NCBI RefSeq assembly: GCF_964275005.1
Contig: NC_092693.1
Span: forward strand, 24,207,122 to 24,271,121
Direction: 5' to 3'
Length of the DNA: 64,000 bases
From: Diadema setosum
Lineage: Eukaryota; Echinodermata; Echinoidea; Diadematoida; Diadematidae
Shown: one piece after another, positions 37,401 to 50,125 of the stretch
How the letters are laid out: every line of letters starts with the position of its first letter
How positions within the stretch are numbered: the first letter of the stretch is position 1
Translations under genes and position numbers: made by a program
The notes under the pieces: generated by a model
Databases searched by the model: none
Told to the model about the DNA's origin: nothing
What the model saw: only the letters and a program-made list of their open reading frames with translations

Positions 37401-39163
37401 CTTTCTGACATACAGGTACATACAGTACTCATCAATATGCGCTCGACTGGTGAGGAGAGCACTGAAGCCAGAGCTGAGAACAGAAGCGCTGAAAGTGGAA
37501 GACACAGGGGCACGCTTCACAAAATGGGAGGGCGGCAAACCGGTATCAGCCAGTAAGTTCCAGTTCTGCGACTTCAGCAATCAGAGCTGTTTTCTCCTGC
37601 ATGATGGAGTTGACTTTACTATAAATACTAAGGTGGCCCTTGTACGAGTCAAAAAACATGTGCAGCAGTCTTTTTTTCTTTTGCCCAGTATGCCCACAAT
37701 GAATTGGAATGAAAAGTTTAAACAGTGAATAACTGTAATTTATAAAAGCTGTTACTTTCATGAGGGTTTAAATTTTTCTGCAAATTTCGTGAATCACTGT
37801 TAGGCCACAAATTTAACAACATGCGAAAATATTGCCATGTACAGTGTGGCGTGTACTTGCAATAGCCTGATGTTCTTTTATGTTCATTGTAGTGGACAAA
37901 CTGTCTTCGGCTTGTCTGTAGTGATATTACAAGCTTTCAGAGTTATTGTTAACTTTATAGCATGAGAAAAGAAAGCTAGCAATACTTATTAGTATTGGAT
38001 GCCTATTTCTGTCAGGTTAGGTTGTGGTTAGGGTTGTGATAGCTCTTCCAAGTGATGGAAGTCAATTGTGCATCTGATTTGACTCCTGATCTTGTACTGT
38101 ACGAGCTGAAATTTTCGCGTACAGATATTTTTGCGAATTGCTACTTGGAGGACATTTGCGCGTGTTGTTAATTTCGCGGTTGCGAAGGTCTAACTGAACG
38201 TAAATATTTGCGCGTTGTTATTTTCGCGGTTCAAAGGCGATTCGCGAAATTCGCGAAAATAAAACCACCACGAAAATTTCAGCTCGTACAGTACTTCATG
38301 TAATATTGGTAGTCACATGGTTGTGAGGACTGTAATGTTGTAGCTCACTTTCCTCTAAAAATGTTATTCTGTCTAGGTACTCCAGAAAATCCTGATGTTA
38401 TATGTGTGTTGCAAGCATGTTTCATTCTTTTACTGTCTTGTGAAACTTTTCAAAATATGACAGTCTCTGTGGGTAAGTCTTGGCTGTGTCAAAACATTAT
38501 GTAACCCTCTAATGAAGGTTAACAAATGATTCTACTCTAATATGGAAGCCACTGCTCTTCAACACCACAGCCACAGCAATAAACATTGACATTATCCACA
38601 TGACTGCTTTTAGCCCTGCATTTGGGCACTTATTTTTTTAGGATGATGCACAATAACACTGTTGTTTGCCTCAGGGGTAGTACATTAGCAAAGGTTCTTA
38701 TCCACTTATATTATGTCACAGACTAAGATAATGCTGTTAAATTTACTGACATCTTTTTAGTGATACAGATGAGGTGGTCAGAATTCTTGAACACAGCTTA
38801 AAGATCAGGTGGCGTTGGAGACTGTGGAGTGGGAAGGCTGGCCCAGCTGTGATGTATTCAAGAATCGATCCTTGTAACAAATTTTGTACAGCTTTGTTAT
38901 TGATCTCTCTCGCTGACTGGTGCTACTTGTGGGTTTTTAATGTACCCTGGTGGGCAGCGTATCAAATCAGGTCACCCTTGAGTCCCCACACTTACAGTGT
39001 AATGTGTCCCAAGTCAGTATTATCAATTCTTGCCAACACAGAGAAAATGAACATGAAATGTCTGTACATAATATATTTATGAAGTGGATGAAATGGTACT
39101 CACCCATTGCTATCTTTCCCCACCCTTTTGTCCTTCTTGTGTCCAGAGGAAAATAAAGCGTGA
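31447..39163 (+). CDS. ATP5F1E: ATP synthase F1 subunit epsilon, mitochondrial (three exons)
   Basis: The epsilon subunit sits at the foot of the central stalk of mitochondrial F1Fo ATP synthase and couples rotation to catalysis; it has no cleaved presequence. Coding exons are 31447-31478, 37416-37552 and 39147-39163, joined by GT-AG introns of 5.9 and 1.6 kb. The product is 61 residues, beginning MVAPWRQVGMT and YIQYSSICARLVRRALKPEL, then FTKWEGGKP and a polar tail KENKA before TGA. MVA.WRQ.G..YI.YS.ICA..VR.ALK is the family signature. The F..W..GKP extension and 61-residue length resemble the insect protein more than the 51-residue human one. The ATG has a good context (AAAAATGG). Exons 1 and 2 are secure. 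The short exon 3 is inferred from a strong polypyrimidine tract and CAG acceptor and a plausible lysine-rich ending. Intron 1 contains a tandem duplication and two MITEs. Confidence 0.88.
31612..33956 (+). repeat. tandem duplication inside ATP5F1E intron 1, first copy split by a ~970-bp insert
   Basis: Copy B (33244-33956) is continuous. Copy A matches it in two blocks, 31612-31913 and 32882-33211, separated by about 970 bases absent from copy B. Shared landmarks are TATGGTTGAGGGGTCTAGAT, GACGGAGTAGTGCGCTGTCG, AACAAATTACGAATTCTATC and CCATGGGCGTATCGGCAA. The insert has ATT/ATC microsatellites, several degenerate GCACTGTCATGCTGAAAGTA-like repeats, and a CRE/E-box compound TGACGTCACGTG at 32868-32879. 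Confidence 0.85.
33957..34028 (+). repeat. 31-bp direct repeat, 2.3 copies
   Basis: CAACGCATAACGTACATATA followed by GGGCCTACCAT occurs twice in tandem plus a partial third, abutting the MITE at 34029. Confidence 0.88.
34029..34392. mobile_element. MITE ending AAGGTGGCCTCACACTA, copy 1
   Basis: Left end AAGGTGGCCTCACACTA is inverted as TAGTGTGAGGCCACCTT at the right. The interior is rich in CTTGCGAC/GTCGCA words. The next copy follows after about 40 bases. Confidence 0.88.
34432..34772. mobile_element. MITE ending AAGGTGGCCTCACACTA, copy 2
   Basis: Same termini and similar interior as 34029-34392, in the same orientation; the left terminus shows a small local duplication of GGTGGCC. The two copies sit in ATP5F1E intron 1. 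Confidence 0.88.
34773..36696. other. ATP5F1E intron 1, mostly unassigned
   Basis: Includes a right-end fragment of the 45181/54087 MITE family at about 36160-36248 (GTTTCTCATTATCTCAAGGA and ACCATCCCT). Otherwise no structure recognised. Confidence 0.4.
36697..37027 (-). CDS. possible terminal exon of an unrecognised gene
   Basis: An open stretch on the minus strand runs from a TAG-G acceptor at 37027 to a TGA at 36697-36699, 109 codons. It begins SKLRFKRIYKEATVAIANLK, contains a cysteine-rich segment (TKCCTKCTSPV, LICSKEVKARACKC) and ends YNADYAAARFVSSD. I recognise no family. Its base composition is more even than the surrounding AT-rich intron, which is why I list it. It lies antisense inside ATP5F1E intron 1, and no partner exon was found, so it may equally be a retroelement relic or chance. 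Confidence 0.22.
37416..37552 (+). CDS. ATP5F1E: ATP5F1E coding exon 2
   Basis: Opens after ACATACAG and completes Thr11, then encodes YIQYSSICAR through GGKPVSA plus one base, ending at GTAAGT. Reading through the donor would add a cysteine/phenylalanine-rich tail unlike the family, so splicing is favoured. Confidence 0.9.
38094..38294. mobile_element. 200-bp MITE ending GTACTGTACGAGCTGAAATT
   Basis: The first 20 bases GTACTGTACGAGCTGAAATT (continuing TTCG) are exactly inverted at the right end. The interior is made of TTTGCG/TTTCGCGG words. It lies in ATP5F1E intron 2. Diverged relatives of its ends occur at about 4740, 13050, 20480 and 37740. Confidence 0.9.
39147..39163 (+). CDS. ATP5F1E: ATP5F1E coding exon 3 and stop
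   Basis: After the tract CACCCTTTTGTCCTTCTTGT and GTCCAG, the exon gives AAG GAA AAT AAA GCG TGA when joined to the A from exon 2, i.e. KENKA-stop. A very short coding end followed by a long 3' UTR is usual for small nuclear mitochondrial genes. Confirmation needs a transcript. Confidence 0.65.
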
Positions 39164-39932
39164 TGATTCGCCCTCAAAGAATAGTTAACATCTCTGCCAT
39201 CAAGCTGGACTCGGATCAAGGAGACTGGACTGAGACTAGGGAAGACAAATCACCCTTACAGAATGCATGGTGCTGGACTGCTCGAGGGATCTATTTTGCC
39301 ACTGGTGGCGGATCAGCACTGTGGACATCTTTTTGCCCTTACAGACTTGGAGTCCAGGAAAATATTTGAAAATTTCACAGCGTCCCTTTCAGTTATTCTT
39401 CAAGTCTAGATGTAGAAGTAAAGAAGATTTTGCATGAAAATTCAGACTTTATGAACCTGGTTGATGATAATGCATCTTCTTTCTCTCTGACACAGATAGT
39501 GATCCTTTCAGAAATATCTAAAACTAAGTGCTTAACTTTTCTGCTCAGAAATGTTTTTCCTGCTTGAACAAGAGCTAGATGCCAGCTACTTTTTGTCAGA
39601 TAAGTCTCAAAGTGGCAAACAGGGAGATGAATTTGGGCCAGGTTGATGGTAAAGACCATTGTTTATATGAAATTTGTGATTTATATCCTGCATTTTCAGT
39701 GGGACAGATTGTTGTTTATGTATTGCAGTTCATTTTAAGATGAGGAAAACTAAGTACCAAAAGTGGATACTTGAAAGAGAAAGCTGTGTAATAAATAACT
39801 GACAAAACACTGATCAGTTTTGGTGTCATGATTTGTGAGTGTACAAATGGTTGTTGTATGGGCAAGGAAGCTTTCATTTCATGCAGCTTTATCAGTAGAT
39901 CTTTTTTTTTTTTTTTTTTTTTTTTAGTCTTT
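39164..39932 (+). other. ATP5F1E: presumed ATP5F1E 3' UTR
   Basis: No coding potential. A canonical AATAAA at 39790-39795 would give a 3' UTR of about 640 bases. A 25-base T run at 39901-39925 then abuts a MITE. Confidence 0.45.
39790..39795 (+). terminator. candidate poly(A) signal of ATP5F1E
   Basis: AATAAA on the coding strand, the first good one downstream of the stop codon apart from the AATAAA that lies within the coding end of exon 3 itself (39152-39157). Confidence 0.45.
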
Positions 39933-40258
39933 GGCCCGAATTCATGAAGGTGGTACAAATGAAACCATGGTCTAAACCATGGACAAAAACCATGGAGCGC
40001 CAAGTGTCAAACGGAATATTTCGTTACGAAATTGGTCATTTTGTCGGCAAAATGACCGTTTCGTTAACGAAATTATCATTTCGTGGACAAAATGTTCATT
40101 TAGTTACAAAATGTTGTCATTTCTTTAGAAAATAATAATTTCATCGACAAAATGACTGATTTCGTAGCAAAATATTCCATGCGACACTTGGCATTCCATG
40201 GTTTTTGTCCATGGTTTAAACCATGGTTTCATTTGTACCACCTTCGTGAATTCGGGCC
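39933..40258. mobile_element. palindromic MITE ending GGCCCGAATTC
   Basis: Left arm GGCCCGAATTCATGAAGGTG continuing to GAAACCATGGT is inverted at the right with very few changes. The centre is a chain of small palindromes (TTTCGTTACGAAA, TTTCGTTAACGAAA, CATTTTGTCGGCAAAATG). Confidence 0.92.
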
Positions 40259-40377
40259 TTTGTGTCTGTATTTTATCTCCATTTTCTGTTTGTTTGTTTG
40301 TTTGTTTGTCTTTCTCTCTATAAGCCTTCAGCATGAGTTTGTGTCGGGGGTATATGTTTCGGTTGGTCTCTGTAGCA

Positions 40378-40560
40378 TACAGGGAAACCCCATTCTAGCA
40401 ACCTCACTCACAACGAGGATGAACCGCTTCTAACAAGGTGAACTTGGTGGTCCCAAGATTACATTACTGCATTTATTTGGTCTCTTTAGTGTGTATATAA
40501 TGCAACAGGGTACTGGTTATAACGGGGTAAAATCAGTAGTCTAGGTGATCATGTTATACA
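40378..40560. mobile_element. possible decayed pogo-like MITE
   Basis: GGGAAACCCCATTCTAGCAA near the left and GGTTATAACGGGGT near the right resemble a worn version of the ends of 46929-47096. Assignment is by word similarity only. Confidence 0.3.
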
Positions 40561-40828
40561 TGTCACAGGTTTTGCCTGTACTTTCTTATTACAAAGAGAT
40601 AAGTTGTCCTGAGATTAGCTGAAGTTGTGTTTGAAATGTGACAGATGTGTGTATGAATGATATACATGTACCGTACAAAACGGCTGAAAACATTTGGAAT
40701 ATGGATCAGAAGTGTAGGTGGGGGAGAGTCGGAGGTTAATATCAAACCTGAAGCATTACATTGCAATTCTATAAAGGAAAAAAAAAAAAGGGGGGGGGGG
40801 CGCTTCAGCTCTAAGATTTTATTTTTGT

Positions 40829-41927
40829 CCCCGCCGAACGAGTTCGAGCAGGGGACTATGAAACGGGCTCCGTACGTGTGTGTGTCCGTGTGTCCGTGTG
40901 TTCGTCCGTGTGTCCGTCCGTGTGTCCGTGTGTCCGTCCGTGCGTCCGTGTGTGATCAAAATGTTCAAAATGCTACTCCTTCGCCATTTCTAACCCGATT
41001 TTGATTCTGTTTGCTTTATATGATAGCACTACATGAGAGCTTTGAAACTTGTATACAGAATTTCAGTTGTGACCTTTGACCTTGACCTTTGACCTATATT
41101 GTACATTTTGCTTCAAAATGCTACTCCTTCGCCATTTCTAACCCGATTTTGATTCCGTTTGCTTTATATGATGGCACTAGGTGAGGGCTTCAAAACTTCT
41201 ACGCAGAATTTTGACCTTTGACTTCTTTGACCTTTGACCTTGATTTTTGACCTATATTGTACATTGCCTACAAAATGCTACTCCTTCGCCATTTCTAACC
41301 CGATTTCGATTCCGTTTGCTTTATGTGATGGCACTAGGTGAGGGCTTCAAAACTTCTACGCAGAATTTTGACCTTTGACTTCTTTGACCTTTGACCTTGA
41401 TTTTTGACCTATATTGTACATTTTGCTACAAAATGCTACTCCTTCGCCATTTGTAACCCGATTTCAATTCCGTTTGCTTTAAGTGATGGCACTAGGTGAG
41501 GGCTTCAAAACTTCTACACAGAATTTTGACCTTTGACTTCTTTGACCTTTGACCTTGATTTTTGACCTGTATTGTACATTTTGCTACCAAATTCTACTCC
41601 TTCGCCATTTCTAACCCGATTTCGATTCTGTTTCCTTTATGTGATGGCACTAGGTGAGGGCTTCAAAACTTCTACACAGAATTTTGACCTTTGACTTCTT
41701 TGACCTTTGACCTTGATTTTTTTACCTATATTGTACATTGGCTACAAAATGCTACTCCTTCGCCATTTCTAACCCGATTTCGATTCCGTTTGCTTTATGT
41801 GATGGCACTAGGTGAGGGCTTCAAAACTTCTACATAGAATTTTGACCTTTGACTTCTTTGACCTTTGACCTTGATCTTTTTACCTATATTGTACATTTTG
41901 CTACTAAATGCTACTTCCGGCGGGGAC
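40829..41927 (+). mobile_element. full-length satellite-bearing TIR element
   Basis: The left terminus TGTCCCCGCCG (from 40828) is exactly inverted at the right as CGGCGGGGACA (ending about 41928). After the left end come an imperfect hairpin GTCCCCGCC-GAACGAGTTC-GAGCAGGGGAC, a GTCCGTGT simple repeat (40880-40960) and then six tandem units of about 158 bases (starts at 41101, 41259, 41416, 41574, 41733 and 41891). Each unit has clustered TGACCTTTGACCT sites. No transposase. Confidence 0.88.
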
Positions 41928-43415
41928 ATATATTACGCACCGCGTGATTTCTACTTTTCCTTGTTATTCTTTGAAACCACAACCCCAAAGTCATGTCATT
42001 CCAAACATTACTCATAATCGTCATATCTTTAAAAAAAAAAAAAAAAAAAAAGGTTTGAGTGCTAGTGTAGCTGAAAAAAAGAAAAGAAAGAAAGATGGGT
42101 CTGTATTCTTTTGTTCTGCAGGAATAATAACTTCATGATTGCCAGGAGCACTCTAAAAAGCTGGATTGATTACCTTAACTGTAGTGTTTTTGTTTTTTGT
42201 TTTTTTTTATTTATTTACAGGGGAGCTTTGTTACTGTGAAGCAAGATATTTTTTTGTGGCAGGAAATTCAGCAAACTGGAGCCGCCAACCTTTTTTTGCA
42301 GCATGAAAGTTTTGTAAATTGCATTACCATTCAATGCATGGTGTAGACAAGAACTTAATCATGCATTTTATTCTTGAATCCTGCCTCACGAAATTCGCGA
42401 AATCAAAATGCATGCGAACATTTGTTCTTTTACAGTGTTACAAGGTCCTAAAAAATCTGACAATTATCAGATACTTTGTTGTATCAGGTTTCTCACTTTA
42501 TCTGGGTTGGTTTGTTTGTTTATTTTCCCTCTGAGAAAATGGCTGGATAGCCCATATTCATCTGCACTAACTGATCTTCAGTGGGGTCCAGTTGAATGAT
42601 AGGGTACAAAATCAAAGAAATAGAAGACGAGTCGGGACCTGAAAATCACCTTGTTATAAATGGTCTTGTTATATCAGCCCTCTGTATACTTTTAGAGTAA
42701 GTCAACACAGAGTAGAATACAAGAATTGAAGATGTATGTGATGTCTAATTTCAGACTGAACAAGCAGTAGAGACAGAGAGAGACAGACAGACAGACAAAC
42801 AAAGAAGTGTGTGTGTGTGTGTGTGTGTGTGTGAGGGAGAAAGAAATTGTATGTATGGAATGAAAGGTTTGCTACCTATGGTGAACAAAAGGATGAAAAT
42901 GAGGTGCTACAGATACATGGATGATACAAATACTAGGGAAGTACCAAGTAGTCATGGTCTATGTTTTGACTACAGATGACAACAGATGCAAGCTACCATT
43001 GGCCTAGCTCTTCTTCATCTACACTTGAAATCAGGGCATTATCTTGAGTGCACCTGTCAAGACCAACCTACAGTGAAGAAAAAGCAAAATGCAAATGCTT
43101 TGTTGATTTACAAGATGTACTTATCATTAAAAAAATAATAATAATTAATGGTCGACTGAGCTGCACAGTGACATTAAAATAGATGAAGAAGTACTCCAGA
43201 ATACAGAAATCGGAAAATTAAAGCTGTTACTATAGAGGTATATATGAGAGAGAAAGAGAGAAAATTAACCTTGTAGATGAACCATTCAGGAACAGGCTAT
43301 TCTACCTCTACTATCTGTAGGAAAAAAAATGAATACATAGTACATACTGTTGGTTGAAACGGGCCACTCTTCGTTTGTCACTTGTTCAAGTGATTTGACT
43401 ATGCATGTCCATGCA
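41928..43415. other. intergenic stretch with simple repeats
   Basis: Poly-A at 42031-42050, (GT)n at 42807-42833 after a GACA-rich run, otherwise unassigned. No exon recognised. Confidence 0.4.
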
Positions 43416-44193
43416 TTAACCCTAAAAGGGCCGGGGGGGGGGGGGGGGGGGGGGGGGGCGGAATCCGCCCCCCCTCGACGTTTCGCGCTATAATTCTGTA
43501 ACGCGAGAAGGCCTCATCGCGAGGCTTCTTGACTTTCTTCGTTCAAGTCTCGCGCAACTTTTGAGACCAAATTTGCAACGTCCGCGCATACTTTTGCGAA
43601 GCCACGCCCATTTTTGTAACGGAATGTCGCTCCAAAACGGGCACAATTTTGTGATTTTGTGTACATTTCCTATGAAAAACAGTGCTCTGTCATGAAAGGC
43701 ATAAAAACCTGATTATTTTTACAATTAATCACTTTCATTGATTAATTTTGTGCTAATTTAATATGGTAGAAAAGTGGTCAGTGACAATTTCCAATGAAAA
43801 AACAAAGAAAAAACAAAAGTTGAAAAACAAAGAAATACATAAGAAATTCTGAAAACAATAAAATACATAAGAATTGAAATGAGTTTTGGAAGTTTTTGTG
43901 ATGTACAATTGTTGAATATGCTAAAACAGATTTACAGATCAAAAATTAGACTCTCAATGCTTTTAATTAAGCTAAAATATCACCTTGAGCTTAATTTGCA
44001 TAATTAATTAATTAAAATTAGAAATTGATTGTTTCAAAAAATCTTATAACATAATCTTGTAGATTATGACGCGGGTCTCACGCATGCAAAATTTCATCGC
44101 GATCGCACCACCGATGGCCGAGATCTCAGGGGGGGCGGAATCCGCCCCCCCGGTCTGAGCATAGCCAAAAAAGCCCGGCCCCTTTAGGGTTAA
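43416..44193. mobile_element. TTAA-flanked TIR element with a long G tract
   Basis: Left TTAACCCTAAAAGGGCCGGG, right CCCGGCCCCTTTAGGGTTAA, with TTAA at 43416-43419 and 44190-44193. Both ends also share GGGGGCGGAATCCGCCCCCC. A run of about 26 G follows the left end, which may be an assembly weak point. The interior is AT-rich and non-coding. Confidence 0.88.
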
Positions 44194-45180
44194 AGATGGC
44201 CCTTCCCTTTTGCATTCCTTCCCAAATAGCACAGAACATGATATATTCCACCAGAATGACAAGACTATTGTAAATCTATAAAATTTCTGTGATATTTGAA
44301 GGTTGTTAGCCGTTAAAGGTATTAGCCCACATTTGTAAACCTGCAGCAATTGGTCTCATAGTTAGCATGGAGTTTGGGTATGATTGCAGTAACACCTGTG
44401 CAAAATTTCGTTCCAATTAGTCCATTACTTTCATAAAAATAGATGAAAATGCACCGTAATCCGTATGCATGCGTATAACGCTCGCTAGCTCCGGTCCAGT
44501 GATAGTTATACTTCAGGCTCTCTGCCCCCTGTTATGGCAAACCTCCCTTTTTTTCTTTTTTTTTTTTATATCCAAGTGATGTTTTAGTTGGTACTCAACA
44601 TATAACATTCTTGAAGTAATCACAGCTGAGAGATACATGACAAAGAATGAATTTTTTTCAGCTTCTTAATCATACATGCACATTTTTCTCTTGAGGTATA
44701 TTGTCTGTGTGGGTTTATAATGGAAAGGAATGTTAAAAACTGACATAACCGGAAGGTTGCTAACGAGATGTCGAGTGGTAAGCGCATATACACAATCTAA
44801 AATTATTGAAATCTAGGCCTATGCCATGTCAACAAAAACTCAAGAACAACATGAAAAATGAAAACGTCATGGCGAAGCATTTAGTTAGGGCATACCTCCC
44901 TGATGAAAAGTGAGTGGCCAAATATTAGTCGTGTCATAAAAATCATATGAAGAACTGGAAACACTGTAATTTGAAATTAAATAGACTATGCAGATTTGAT
45001 GAGAGGAATAATGATTTCCAGCGAAATTCCAAACTTATTTTTCATAGTGTGATGATGGAGAAATGAGTGCTGTATGCAGAGTCATTTTATTTTTATTATT
45101 ATTATTTTTAAACAGAAGTATTCTGCTACCCTTTGAACTGCTGGCCTGTTTATAATGTGGCAAAAAAAAAAAAAAAAAAG
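44194..45180. other. intergenic stretch
   Basis: A single TTAAAGGTATTAGCCCACAT near 44313 looks like one end of another TTAA-type element, without a matching right end found. Otherwise unassigned. Confidence 0.35.
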
Positions 45181-45585
45181 TTAATGGGACTCTGTACAGT
45201 ACTGGTTGAGGTGAGGATTTAGCTCTTAACATTTTGTGAGATATTGAAAAACCACTATGAGATGTCAAAGAGCATACAATTCTAAGGGAAATTAAAAGTT
45301 TATTGGATGAAAATCAGTTTTGAAATGACTGAGATATCCAAAAACAAGGTGAAACAAAGAGATCCTAATAAATGTTTTGGCCTGTCACATTTTATTATTA
45401 TTGCTTTTTTTGGATATCTCGGCCATTTGAAAACCAATTTTCATCAAATGAACGTTGAATCCTTCTTGAAATTGCATGCTTTTTCATATTTCATAAGAGG
45501 TTTCTCATTATCTCACCAAAGAAAAAAAAAAAAGTTATCAAACTGAATCCTCACCTTAACCAGTTCTGTAGCTTACAGTCCCTTC
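45181..45585. mobile_element. palindromic MITE, diverged member of the 54087 family
   Basis: TTAATGGGACTCTGTACAGT at the left versus TACAGTCCCTTCAA at the right. The arms share TGAGATATCCAAAAAC with its inverse TTTTTGGATATCTCGGCC, and GATGAAAATCAGTTTTGA with its inverse. The same words occur in 54087-54487. Confidence 0.8.
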
Positions 45586-46928
45586 AAAATTGGATTGCAA
45601 ATCAAACATCACTCTTCAAACCTACCATGTTCAAGAGGCAAAAAAGCCCACTGGATTGCTGTTTTGTGTGAATTCAGAGGAGCTAAAAAAGGTGCCTGTC
45701 TTCTGAAGAGTGAATGAATGTTAAAGAGTGCATGTTCATTGACCTTAATGTGACCGCCTGCTTGTGATGGTCAGTCATTATTGTGTGTTCTTCATTTACC
45801 TGCAAATGTGAGTGTGCATGCCATGTTGATACGCGATGGGATTGACAAAATTGTTTTGACTTCACCTCATTCACCCAAGAAAGCTCGCAATCAAATACTT
45901 GTTAACACTACTGTAGGCCTACTATTCAGTGGGGTATTAGTTGTCATCAAAATATCATAACAATACTGTATTACTTTACTCGCATGTGGAATTTGGAATG
46001 TGATCCCCCAAAACATGTTTGAATCACTATTCAAATGCTACTTTCTGCTTTAAGAAAGATTTGTTTTGAGCATTCTTTATTTAGCGTTGTTCCTATGTAA
46101 CCTTGCAATTCCAATTTAGTATGTACAGTCCCCTTCAAAGAAAATGTATGGTGTGATTTCATGCCGACTTTGGCAATATGGTGTCATTATCAAGAAACAC
46201 TTCAACCTCTTGGTACATTGTGGCAATATTGTACATCAGGAATGAACTGTGGTGTGAGGTCAGCTAGAATATGTCTTCTGATGTTAATCTATGAATGATT
46301 GGATTGATTGTTTAATTTTGTTGAGCATGACAGACAGTTGACTTGCTTATTCACATGTTTGTAAGTTTCCACACTTCTACATAAGCATTAGCTGCTCATA
46401 GACACACACATACACTGTATGCATGCACATGTCAAGGAAGCACACAAAAACACACGCACAAAATGTAGTTTGCATATTGCTGTAATGGTGAAGGTTGCAA
46501 GATATGGAACGTCACATATTGATACAGGTGTAAAAAATTACAAATACCATCATCCACCACATTTCACATCACAGTTTTCACAGTCATAGCACATTAGTTG
46601 TATGTGTTTCCCCATATTCAAATTTTGATTTTGTCACAACTCTACAACATAAAAGCACTGGAATAACTACCAGACTAAACACACCGAGATTCACTAAACA
46701 CACTGAGACTCAAATTCTACCTTTGCATAATGATTTTATTGCAAATTCAATTCCATCCAGTGAAATTCCATGCATCCAATATTGGCGACAATACAATGAC
46801 CATCCATTGATAAGAGTAAAATTCCATTCATTAATCTAAATATTGAGGAAATTCTGGAGCTATGTATGACTTGCAGAAAATGGCTTGTGTTTTCAGTTTG
46901 TTGTTTTGAAATGAAGTTCTTGTTGTAC
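45586..46928. other. intergenic stretch 3' of tubulin copy 1
   Basis: AT-rich, no supported exon. Nothing bounded was recognised. Confidence 0.4.
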
Positions 46929-47096
46929 AGTGCACTCCCGTTATAACGAACACGGTTATAACAAAGGAAAAATTTAGGGCGCAACATTTTCAGCTTTATG
47001 TATTTCTATTCTTTATTTGTTCGGTTATGACAAAATTTCGACGTACAGAAAGAAAACTTCTGGTCCCGAGAACTTCGTTATAACGGGAGTCCACTG
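46929..47096. mobile_element. pogo/Tigger-like MITE
   Basis: CAGTGCACTCCCGTTATAAC(GAA) at the left and TTCGTTATAACGGGAGTC(CACTG) at the right, with a TA dinucleotide before the left end. CAGTGGACTCCCG-type ends and a TA target are typical of pogo-superfamily elements. It lies directly beyond the 3' end of tubulin copy 1. A worn relative lies at 61223-61385. Confidence 0.85.
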
Positions 47097-47144
47097 TGTG
47101 TGTGTTGCAAAGAAATTTACTCTGCAGCTCAACTGCATAGATCT

Positions 47145-47150
47145 TTTATT
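47145..47150 (-). terminator. poly(A) signal of tubulin copy 1
   Basis: AATAAA on the minus strand 29 bases after the stop codon, implying a very short 3' UTR of roughly 50-60 bases. Confidence 0.6.
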
Positions 47151-47178
47151 TCAGTTCTGCCTGATGTGAAAAGTCAAT

Positions 47179-49745
<2,567 letters not shown>

Positions 49746-50125
49746 GTTGAGGTAGAGTTGTCAAATTCGAGTGAAGAAATTGAGGTAAGAAGTTGTGCAG
49801 GTAAGTAGCTGCAAGCTCACGTCGGTGTGTGTACGTACACGGAGTCGATGGAATTTAAAAGTTCTTCGAGTTTACACGTCCTTTTTGTACGCACGCGAGT
49901 ACGCCCGGCCCTTCAGCTGGTCACCAAGGACAACAAACAGTGAAATGTTTTGACTCCATAGTAATAAGACCACCGCGCGCACGCTCAGAGCGCACTTATT
50001 GTGACGTCTTCTAGGAACCTGTGAACCTGCTGTGAACATTGTTAGGTTGCTAAGAAGGTTGTTAGTCTTGGAGACGCTCCACCACTTGCAATGCATGCAG
50101 GCTAGGCGAGGGCAGGGTTGATTGG
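49746..50125 (-). promoter_or_regulatory. TUBB: candidate promoter of tubulin copy 1
   Basis: Minus-strand features upstream of the start codon are a weak TATA-like TTTTAAATTC at about 49853-49862 and a reversed CCAAT (plus-strand TTGATTGGCCC near 50118). CpG density is raised at 49860-50000. A 5' UTR of about 80 bases is implied if the TATA-like site is used. Confidence 0.4.

Noticed and set aside
37553..37728. Readthrough of ATP5F1E exon 2 giving a 115-codon frame
   Set aside because: GTAAGT directly at 37553 is a consensus donor, and the readthrough residues are unlike any epsilon subunit.
38760..38810. Alternative ATP5F1E last exon after CTTTTTAG at 38760
   Set aside because: Gives a hydrophobic/basic tail (MIQMRWSEFLNTA) unlike the family; the 39147 acceptor has a better pyrimidine tract and a typical polar tail.
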